Notes under the pieces: model-generated | The model's database searches: none | What the model was told of the DNA's origin: nothing | What the model saw: the letters and a program-made list of their open reading frames with translations, nothing else | Position numbers and translations under genes: made by a program | Assembly (NCBI GenBank): GCA_019637645.1 | Contig: JAHBVH010000087.1 | Span: forward strand, 1-35,409 | Reading direction: 5' to 3' | Origin: Caldilineaceae bacterium | GTDB taxonomy: Bacteria > Chloroflexota > Anaerolineae > Caldilineales > Caldilineaceae | Length of the DNA stretch: 35,409 nt | In this document: piece after piece, positions 7,744 to 13,843 of the stretch | How the letters are laid out: every line of letters begins with the position of its first letter | Numbering within the stretch: the stretch's first letter is position 1

Positions 7744-9456
7744 CTAGTGGCCGTTCCACAGGGCATGAATTTCGGTTCCCTCATCTGGGTGGCTGACCAC
7801 CACAAGCTGACCCCCGCTGGCTTCGACCCGTTCACGCATGATCGCTAGCCCCAGATGATCCCCACTCACCGTGGCGGGTTCAAAGCCAATCCCATCGTCG
7901 ATAATCACCAATTCCAGCATTCGCTCACTGTTCCGTAAGACCAGTTGGGCATGGTCGGCTTGGGCGTGTTTAACCATGTTATGCAGCGCCTCTTGCATAA
8001 TGCGATAGAGCACAACCTTCCGCGCCGGGGGTAGTTCTGGATTACCTTCAATGCGCCAAGTAACATTGATATTGGTTCGCCCGCTGGTGGAATCGGCCAG
8101 TTGCCGCAGCAGTTGCTGCATATCGGCGTCAGCAATCGCGCTGGGCCGTAATTCCAATAACAGCGTACGCATTTCGGCCAAGGCCCCGCGTACGGCCCGG
8201 CGCAGCTCTTCGAGTTTCTCCCGCCCCTTCTCGGGGTCAGCCTCCCACACTTGTGGCAGCACATCCGCCAACATACTCGTCGAAAAGAGGGTCTGTGTCA
8301 CCGAATCATGCAACTCCCGGGCAATGCGATTCCGCTCGGCAACCGTGGCCGTGGTCAGATCAGCAATCAGTTGGTTGAGCGAGGTCGATAAGGAAGCCAC
8401 CTCGGCAGTACCTGTCAACACTGGGATCGAACTGCCCTCGCCGTGGCGAATCCGCTCGGCGGCTTGCGTCAACACCACCAATTGGCGAGTAATCCGGCTG
8501 GCTAGCCACCACGTCGCCAGGGCAAAGAGGGTGGCAAAGAGCGCACCCGCAGCAAAGATCTGCCATTGGGTACGCCAAGCAGGTGCATAGGCGGCCTCTA
8601 CCGGCTGCCGCACCAGCACCGTCCATTCGAGCCCAGCCAAGGGTTCATTTTCCTGAACAGTGGCGTAGCCGGTGACATAGCGCTGGCCGTCCGGCCACGT
8701 GGCGACGAGGGCGCCGCTGCGCTGCTGCGTTTGCAAGGTAGCCAAATCGAAGGGGGCAGCGGACCAGCCCGGGGGAGCCAGCAACATGGTCCCATCTTGA
8801 TCCACCACAAAGATCTCAACCGCTTCAGCAGCCGGGATCAGATCCAGCAAGGTCTGCTCAAATTGGCGCGCCCACTCCCAATTGAGTTGCGCGCCAAGGA
8901 CGCCAACCACATGGCCGCTCTCGGCCACAATGGGCGCAGCAAAGTCGATCACGCGCAGGGGTTCATCGGTGCGGGGGCGGATCGATAGCAGCTCGGCCAG
9001 CAAGAGAGCCTCGTGGAGATTCCCAATAAAGGGCGCAATGGCCCCCGCCCGAAACCAAGGCAAAGTGGCAACATTCTTGCCCACCAACTGATCATCGGTG
9101 GCGATGATCACCGTGCCAGAGGTGTTCGCCACGCCAATCCAGGCATAGTCGGGATGGATATCCTGCACTTTTTCGAGCAGAGCACTCTGGCGGGCAATCG
9201 ACGCGTTGGGGGTTTGCAAGGTTTCATTGGTCGCGGCGATCAAGACAATTTCCCGGTAGCGCTCGGTGATCTCGCGTTGTAAACGCCCTGCCATTTCGGC
9301 GGCCACCATCACCAAGGAACTGCGTGCATCGGCTTCGACTTGCGCGGTGGAGATCTGCCCAACAATCAGACTGAGCAAAGTCACTAACGCCAAGGCCACC
9401 CCGCCAAAGGTGACCACCAAGAGCAGACGCAGGCTCGGTTGTGAACGGTTGATCAT
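7744..9456 (-). CDS. NarL-type sensor histidine kinase with dCACHE-like sensor
   Basis: A 570-residue membrane kinase. There is a first membrane helix at about residues 10-33, a large extracytoplasmic region (about 40-295) of dCACHE type, and a second helix at about 298-320. A HAMP segment follows, then a HisKA_3 dimerisation domain with the motif ERNRIARELHDSVTQ (phospho-acceptor His383) and a GHKL ATPase domain with the N box (EALHNMVKHA), DDGIGF and GLAIMRERVEASGG. It should sense an external small ligand and phosphorylate the response regulator downstream. It has its own promoter (9491-9519). The intercistronic gap to the regulator is about 120 bp and holds the tandem RBS-ATG array. The start is ATG 9456 with GAGGA upstream. 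The ligand is unknown. Confidence 0.92.
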   Translation of the reverse strand: MINRSQPSLRLLLVVTFGGVALALVTLLSLIVGQISTAQVEADARSSLVMVAAEMAGRLQREITERYREIVLIAATNETLQTPNASIARQSALLEKVQDIHPDYAWIGVANTSGTVIIATDDQLVGKNVATLPWFRAGAIAPFIGNLHEALLLAELLSIRPRTDEPLRVIDFAAPIVAESGHVVGVLGAQLNWEWARQFEQTLLDLIPAAEAVEIFVVDQDGTMLLAPPGWSAAPFDLATLQTQQRSGALVATWPDGQRYVTGYATVQENEPLAGLEWTVLVRQPVEAAYAPAWRTQWQIFAAGALFATLFALATWWLASRITRQLVVLTQAAERIRHGEGSSIPVLTGTAEVASLSTSLNQLIADLTTATVAERNRIARELHDSVTQTLFSTSMLADVLPQVWEADPEKGREKLEELRRAVRGALAEMRTLLLELRPSAIADADMQQLLRQLADSTSGRTNINVTWRIEGNPELPPARKVVLYRIMQEALHNMVKHAQADHAQLVLRNSERMLELVIIDDGIGFEPATVSGDHLGLAIMRERVEASGGQLVVVSHPDEGTEIHALWNGH

Positions 9457-9490
9457 GATCGGTTATCCTCGTTGCTTATCGCGCCCCTTC

Positions 9491-9519
9491 ATTATGACGC
9501 GGGGCAAGAGGCTTGTCAA
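9491..9519 (-). promoter_or_regulatory. Sigma70-type promoter of the two-component operon
   Basis: On the - strand TTGACA (9514-9519) and CATAAT (9491-9496) are separated by exactly 17 bases. The match is 6/6 and 5/6, about 35 bases before the kinase start codon. This is one of the two best promoters in the window. Confidence 0.7.
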
Positions 9520-9813
9520 TTGGGCGAATCTGCTTGCGCAGCGGTTGTGAAGAGTCCGCTGCATCAAGTGTCGCGATGGTTTTACCACCGACTAGGCATC
9601 TCCCCCCTCGATCGACTAGGCTCAGAACGCCCCCATCGCAGGAAACAAAATTTAGGCCATCGCCTGATCTCCGCTTCGTGGATTTTGCGTACACTAGAGT
9701 TCATTCATGGTCCGATTGCAGACAGGAAGTCGGGTAGTGATTGGGGAACGTGGGCATGATGTGATGGTCTTTGCCAACCCCGCCTGTTTACCAGACCATC
9801 GTTCGTATTGGCT

Positions 9814-9897
9814 TAGGAGTTACGCAGTTGGTTGGGTAATTAGAGACCTGACAGGTTTTCCAAACCTGTCAGGTCTGGCCCAAGTGCGTAACTCCTA
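9814..9897. mobile_element. 84-bp nested-palindrome element (MITE-like), copy 1
   Basis: The outer arms TAGGAGTTACGCA (9814-9826) and TGCGTAACTCCTA (9885-9897) are perfect 13-bp inverted repeats. The inner arms AGACCTGACAGGTTT (9844-9858) and AAACCTGTCAGGTCT (9862-9876) are perfect 15-bp repeats around a 3-base loop. TGGCT flanks both ends directly (9809-9813 and 9898-9902), which looks like a 5-bp target duplication. It lies between the divergent kinase and protease genes, about 30 bp before the protease start. There is no coding capacity. The 472-bp intergenic region 9457-9928 otherwise holds only the kinase promoter. Confidence 0.75.
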
Positions 9898-9928
9898 TGG
9901 CTTTCAAACTTTCCAGAGGATGAATTTT

Positions 9929-11380
9929 ATGCAAACACAAAGACGGAATTTCATGCTAGGTGGTGCAGCAGCGCTTACGGTTGCTGCCGGGCTTGCCATG
10001 GGGGCCCAAGTAAGCTGGCCGCAAGCCTTTGCCGCTGAAGCCCAACCCCAGGTTAGCACTACAGCGCCAATATCAGCAGCGCAACAGCGCCTCGCCACCA
10101 TTGTGCCAGAGCAGGAAGTATTGGCCCGGCTCTATGAACAGGCGTCACCTTCGGTGGTCAATATCCAAGTGACCATGCAAGCGACCAGCCAGCAAGAGGC
10201 ACCTTCCCAGAGCTTCCCCTTCCCTTTCCCCTTTGGGCAGGATAATGGGCAAGAGCAAACACCCCAGCAAGCACAGGCCGAAGGCAGTGGCTTCGTCTAT
10301 GATAGCGAAGGCCATATTGTGACCAACAATCATGTGGTAGAAGGGGCCGATCCCGACCAGATCATCGTCAATTTTGCGAACGGCGAGTGGGCTATGGCCA
10401 AGCTGATCGCCCGCGATCCCCAGGCCGATCTCGCGGTGTTGCAAGTAACGCCGCCCGCGGATATGACCTTGCAGCCGCTCCCATTGGCCACCAAGGATAG
10501 TCTGCGGGTGGGCTACTATGTGGCCGCCATTGGCAGTCCCTTTGGGCTGGATGAAACAATGACCATGGGGGTGGTCAGTGCCTTGGGCCGCAGCATGCCC
10601 GTGGCCGAAGGTGCGGCGAGCGGCTCGAGCTACTCGTTGCCCGATCTGATCCAGACCGATACGGCCATCAACCCTGGTAACTCGGGTGGCCCGTTGCTGA
10701 ATATGAACGGCGAGGTTGTTGGTGTCAACTTTGCGATCAACTCGCCCGTCCGGGCCAATGCTGGGGTAGGCTTTGCTATTCCGGTCTCGGTGGTGGAGAA
10801 AGTCGTGCCAGCCCTGATCAAGGACGGCGCCTATCACTATGCCTACTTGGGCATTGCTGGTCAGTCGATTACAGCGGGGTTAGCCCAGGTGAAGGCGCTG
10901 GCGGACAACACCTTGGGCGTCTATGTCGGTGAGGTGAGCCAAGGTGGCCCCGCCGCCAAAGCCGGTCTCCAGGCCGCTGACATCATCACCGGCATCGATC
11001 AACAGAAAGTCTATCGCTTTGAAGATCTGCTCAGCTATCTCTTCAACAGCACCGCGCCAGATCAACAGGTGACGCTGCATATTCTCCGCAACGGCCAAGC
11101 ACAGGATCTTGACGTGACCCTCACGGCCCGGCCAACCGCGGCAGCAACGGCGACCACCACCGAACAAAGTGGCACGATTAGTGTGACGAAGGCTGTCCAA
11201 ATTGCCAAAGATGCTGTCACCGAAGGGGGGCTCATTACGCAGGTTGATGCGGTTGCCGTGAAGCAGGCTGCCCAAGATGGTCAACCCGTGTGGGTCGTCA
11301 CACTCAGTGGTGAAGGAAAAGAAGCAACGGTGACGATCAACGCCCATAGCGGGGAAGTCATCGGGCTAGATGTGCAATAA
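9929..11380 (+). CDS. HtrA/DegP-like serine protease with Tat signal and PepSY tail
   Basis: A 483-residue exported protease. The N-terminus MQTQRRNFMLGGAAAL is a twin-arginine signal with a hydrophobic stretch and a likely AFA-AEA cleavage. The trypsin-like domain (about 60-290) carries the triad His135 (TNNHVVEG), Asp167 (DPQADLAV) and Ser252 (NPGNSGGPL). A PDZ domain follows (about 305-395; GLQAADIITGIDQQKV). The last 70 residues (VTKAVQIAKDAV ... VTINAHSGEVIGLDV) look like a PepSY domain. HtrA proteins degrade or refold damaged envelope proteins; PepSY domains often inhibit or modulate proteases. ATG 9929 is chosen because AGAGGA (9915-9920) lies 8 bases upstream; an ORF starting at 9707 would translate through the palindromic element. 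Confidence 0.88.
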   Translation: MQTQRRNFMLGGAAALTVAAGLAMGAQVSWPQAFAAEAQPQVSTTAPISAAQQRLATIVPEQEVLARLYEQASPSVVNIQVTMQATSQQEAPSQSFPFPFPFGQDNGQEQTPQQAQAEGSGFVYDSEGHIVTNNHVVEGADPDQIIVNFANGEWAMAKLIARDPQADLAVLQVTPPADMTLQPLPLATKDSLRVGYYVAAIGSPFGLDETMTMGVVSALGRSMPVAEGAASGSSYSLPDLIQTDTAINPGNSGGPLLNMNGEVVGVNFAINSPVRANAGVGFAIPVSVVEKVVPALIKDGAYHYAYLGIAGQSITAGLAQVKALADNTLGVYVGEVSQGGPAAKAGLQAADIITGIDQQKVYRFEDLLSYLFNSTAPDQQVTLHILRNGQAQDLDVTLTARPTAAATATTTEQSGTISVTKAVQIAKDAVTEGGLITQVDAVAVKQAAQDGQPVWVVTLSGEGKEATVTINAHSGEVIGLDVQ

Positions 11381-11415
11381 ACGACGGTAGATCTACGGTA
11401 GGTCTTATGTAGCCC

Positions 11416-11448
11416 AGACCTGTCAGGTTTTGAAAACCTGGCAGGTCT
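11416..11448. repeat. Palindrome 3' of the protease gene (possible transcript-end hairpin)
   Basis: AGACCTGTCAGGTTTT (11416-11431) pairs with AAAACCTGGCAGGTCT (11433-11448) with one mismatch (T opposite G, tolerable in RNA). It lies 35 bp after the protease stop and ends in TTTC, so it could act as a weak terminator or 3' stabiliser. It matches the inner dyad of the 84-bp elements but has no outer arms. Confidence 0.6.
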
Positions 11449-11467
11449 TTCTTGAGGAGGGGCCATC

Positions 11468-11650
11468 ATGCTAGGGTTACGCCATCCATACCGACTCTGG
11501 CTACTCCTGTTCAGCCTAGGCATTGGGCTCGATACGGTAGGCATGGTTATGCGGATCCCACTCTGGCTACGCGATAGTCTATGGCTGGGTGGGGTCCTCC
11601 TTCTCTTGCTCAGTATTGGGGTAGCTGGGCAATTACAACGCACAGAATAA
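11468..11650 (+). CDS. Small two-helix membrane protein, unknown
   Basis: A 60-residue protein with two hydrophobic stretches (about residues 8-27 and 37-54) separated by a short polar turn with RIPLWLRD; the C-terminus is QLQRTE. A strong ribosome-binding site, GGAGGGG (11456-11462), precedes ATG 11468 by 5 bases, which is the main reason to accept so short a gene. It follows the HtrA-like protease after a palindrome. I do not recognise the family. Two-pass miniproteins of this kind often modulate larger membrane complexes, but nothing here shows a partner. Confidence 0.65.
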   Translation: MLGLRHPYRLWLLLFSLGIGLDTVGMVMRIPLWLRDSLWLGGVLLLLLSIGVAGQLQRTE

Positions 11651-11711
11651 TATTTCCCCGCTCTTTCCACAGCGCTTCCCACCAGCGCGCCTTTGCAATT
11701 TGCCTAAAACC

Positions 11712-11740
11712 TTGACACCTACTTACACGAATGTTACAAT
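11712..11740 (+). promoter_or_regulatory. Strong sigma70-type promoter of the prenyltransferase operon
   Basis: TTGACA (11712-11717) and TACAAT (11735-11740) are separated by exactly 17 bases. Transcription should start near 11747, leaving a leader of about 210 nt before the GTG at 11960. Confidence 0.75.
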
Positions 11741-11959
11741 AGCCGCATATCCAGGAAATGAGTTACAATGTCTCTGTATCTCACCTGTCAGTTAGGTCCC
11801 TGTAATCTCTTCCACGTTTGGGGCAATCGGCGTCAGGTGAGAGTCCAGCTATCGTGATAGCTTGCAACGTTACCAGCGGACACGTTTGGCTGTCATCCGC
11901 AGGAAAAGGCCCCAGAAGACGTTAGGCTCCGCCGAGCCAGGTAGCATGTTAGGTGATCT
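11741..11959 (+). promoter_or_regulatory. Structured 5' leader, cobalamin-riboswitch-like
   Basis: Three segments recall the conserved core of cobalamin riboswitches, in the right order: GGTGAGAGTCC (11836-11846), GCAAC (11864-11868) and CCAGAAGAC (11912-11920). Helices visible by eye are TGGGGC (11819-11824) with GCCCCA (11909-11914), reinforced by ACGT with ACGT outside it; a hairpin AGCTATC-GT-GATAGCT (11847-11862); and GGCTC-CGCC-GAGCC (11925-11938). TCACCT at 11781-11786 can pair with AGGTGA at 11835-11840 or with the ribosome-binding site AGGTGA at 11951-11956, which would give a translational on/off switch. The match to the full riboswitch consensus is incomplete (the hairpin at 11847 is unusual), so the ligand is a guess. 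The structured-leader call is much firmer than the class. Confidence 0.5.
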
Positions 11960-13018
11960 GTGCAAATTTCGGAACATCATTTTGCCTCTACCCAACCCAT
12001 GAAACCCTTGCCCGGTCAGCCCTTAACGACCGCGGCATCACGGCAACGGGTCAATGACAAACGTCTCCAGCAGTTCCTCTATGGTGCGCCCGACCGGACG
12101 TTCACATTGGTCCTCCGGTTGTTGCGCCTACGAATGACGGTCGCCCTTTGGATACCGACGCTGGCGGGTGCTGTCTTAGGCTGGTGGCACACAGGACATG
12201 GGAATACCCTGACCCTTACACTGCTGTTTACCAGCACCCTCGCGCTGGTGGCAGGGATCACCCTGCTCAACGACAATCTCGATTATCGGTATGCGCAAAA
12301 AGAGAATGATAGCCGACCGGCCCAAGCGCTTTATGCAACGCCATATCATCTGCTGCTCCATGGTCAACTCCAATCCTACCAAGTGAGCCTGTGCGGCTAT
12401 CTCTTAGTACTGGCGAGTTTACTGGGCCAGTTGGGGCTCTTTTTCTTGGTTGGGTGGCCGGTTCTTTTCTTCTACGCGTTGACCTTCCTCTTGCTCTACA
12501 CCTATGCTGCGCCGCCGGTGCGCTATGGTTACCGCGGCTGGGGCTTAGGCGAAATTGGCGTCTTACTCGGCTATGGAATTCTGCCCTTGATCGGTAGCTA
12601 TTTTATTGTGGGGCGCACCATCAATTGGTTGCCCGTATGGGTCAGCATCCCCTTTGGCTTGTTGACTGTCCTGATTTTCGTGAACTACAACCTCGTCCAC
12701 TATCGTCGCGATTGGTTAATGCGCAAACGAACGTTAGTTGTGGGCTTAGGACCGCTGCGTACCTTTGATCTGAGTGCGCTCCTCACCGCGGTAATCTATG
12801 CCGTTCTCCTCACCATTGCCAGCCTAGCCCATTTACCGATCAGCACGCTTGTCACCTTGGCGGTCATGCCTTTGGCGTTGGGCAGCATCAGCCGTTTGCG
12901 CCAGGAACAGCCCCCTGTGGAAGATACGGTGCGCCTTCATCGCACAACACTCCATGCCTCCATCTGGACCGGAATTTTATTTTGTGCCACGCTGCTGGCT
13001 GACAAAGTATTCTCGTGA
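11960..13018 (+). CDS. UbiA-family prenyltransferase (MenA-like)
   Basis: A 352-residue polytopic membrane protein with about eight or nine helices. The first Asp motif is NDNLD (104-108), and YAAPPVRYGYRGWGLGEIG (182-200) matches the Pro-Tyr-Gly-Leu-Gly-Glu segment of MenA and its relatives. These enzymes attach a polyprenyl chain to an aromatic acceptor, such as 1,4-dihydroxy-2-naphthoate in menaquinone synthesis. The second motif aligns as YNLVHYRRDWLMRKRTLVV, where MenA has NNLRDIETDxxxGKRTLAV. His247 therefore replaces the first Asp and Asp251 keeps the second. The GTG start at 11960 follows AGGTGA at 3 bases; ATG 11999 is an alternative. Expression is probably controlled by the leader. 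The stop overlaps the next gene's start. Confidence 0.8.
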   Translation: MQISEHHFASTQPMKPLPGQPLTTAASRQRVNDKRLQQFLYGAPDRTFTLVLRLLRLRMTVALWIPTLAGAVLGWWHTGHGNTLTLTLLFTSTLALVAGITLLNDNLDYRYAQKENDSRPAQALYATPYHLLLHGQLQSYQVSLCGYLLVLASLLGQLGLFFLVGWPVLFFYALTFLLLYTYAAPPVRYGYRGWGLGEIGVLLGYGILPLIGSYFIVGRTINWLPVWVSIPFGLLTVLIFVNYNLVHYRRDWLMRKRTLVVGLGPLRTFDLSALLTAVIYAVLLTIASLAHLPISTLVTLAVMPLALGSISRLRQEQPPVEDTVRLHRTTLHASIWTGILFCATLLADKVFS

Positions 13019-13584
13019 GCAGACTCGCCGCTTCGCCTTCTGCACCGCCGGATTTAACGCCGCTAACGCGGCGCGAGTTCTATCAACTCACAGAGCGCTG
13101 TCGCGCTTATGCGCTGGAACTCGCCCAATTTGACCAAACCCGCGTCAACTTGCCACAATGCCACCACTTTAATCAATGGCTTCAGGAGCTGAAACGTTAT
13201 GATCGGCTCGCGCCAGCTTTGCATGCGTTGCAACCGGCACGGCCCATTGCGCGCTGGCAACTATTGATTCTCGCGGGCATGCTCGGGCTCATCATTTGGC
13301 TCGCGCTCCAGGCGCGTGACTACCGCCTGCTCTCCACGGGCTTTCTCACCACCTACCTCTTTTTCCTCATCTTCTTTTACTTCGTTCCAGAACGTTACTA
13401 CGGCACAACCGTCGAACTGATCGAAGGCAAGGTGCTCCGCATTGTTGATCTCCTGGATGATCTTTTGCAACATGGAGAGCTAGAGTTTACCGAAGCCGCG
13501 TATTTCCAAGCCAAAACCAATTTGCAAGAAGCACGGGCCGAACTCCGGCAACAGATCGATCTCGCCCATCGGCGCTGGCGCTGA
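13015..13584 (+). CDS. Membrane protein of unknown function, coupled to the prenyltransferase
   Basis: A 189-residue protein. Residues 1-80 are soluble and His/Arg-rich, two membrane helices lie at about 82-98 and 104-123, and a charged helical tail (about 130-189, ending RQQIDLAHRRWR) follows. The GTG start at 13015 overlaps the TGA of the prenyltransferase (GTGA), so translation is coupled and the two products probably work together or in fixed ratio. No family is recognised. The predicted topology puts both termini on the same side. Confidence 0.7.
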   Translation: MSRLAASPSAPPDLTPLTRREFYQLTERCRAYALELAQFDQTRVNLPQCHHFNQWLQELKRYDRLAPALHALQPARPIARWQLLILAGMLGLIIWLALQARDYRLLSTGFLTTYLFFLIFFYFVPERYYGTTVELIEGKVLRIVDLLDDLLQHGELEFTEAAYFQAKTNLQEARAELRQQIDLAHRRWR

Positions 13585-13586
13585 TA

Positions 13587-13652
13587 TAGGTGAAAGACCC
13601 GCTGGCAGCGTGATCACGCAGCATAGAGCCGGCAATTTGGCTATTTCACCTA
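13587..13652. repeat. Imperfect inverted repeat after the operon
   Basis: TAGGTGAAA (13587-13595) and TTTCACCTA (13644-13652) are perfect 9-bp inverted repeats. They enclose a smaller palindrome, GCGTGATCACGC (13608-13619). The set starts directly after the stop of the coupled membrane-protein gene and may mark a transcript end. Confidence 0.4.
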
Positions 13653-13739
13653 ACTGGTGCTACATTGGCACAGTTTACTCACCAAGGCGCATGGCGCTAG
13701 CGACGCGTTTGATCTTAAATTGCCAAGCGCAACCAAGGA

Positions 13740-13823
13740 GCGGACTTACGCCAATCTAGCGCTGTCAGGCTTTCCAAAGCTGGCAGTTCTTCGGTGGAGA
13801 CCAATCCTTGTACGTAAATCCAA
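13740..13823. mobile_element. 84-bp nested-palindrome element, degenerate copy 2
   Basis: The outer arms GGACTTACG (13742-13750) and CGTAAATCC (13813-13821) differ by one base from a perfect inverted repeat. The inner dyad has decayed to CTGTCAGGCTTT (13762-13773) and AAAGCTGGCAG (13776-13786). Taking 13740-13823 as the element gives 84 bp, the same length as copy 1, and AAGGA then flanks it directly on both sides (13735-13739 and 13824-13828). It lies 20 bp before the GT-C gene. Confidence 0.6.
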
Positions 13824-13843
13824 AAGGATGCCAAAGGTTACTC

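Noticed and set aside
1078..9619. Recurring CGATCGACTAGG word (about 1078 and 9608)
   Set aside because: There are only two short copies without dyad structure or consistent context; chance cannot be excluded.
9707..9928. N-terminal extension of the HtrA protease
   Set aside because: The extra 74 residues would translate the mobile palindromic element and would bury the twin-arginine signal inside the protein.
10145..10837. A 230-residue - strand frame
   Set aside because: It is antisense to the HtrA protease, whose catalytic triad is intact on the other strand.
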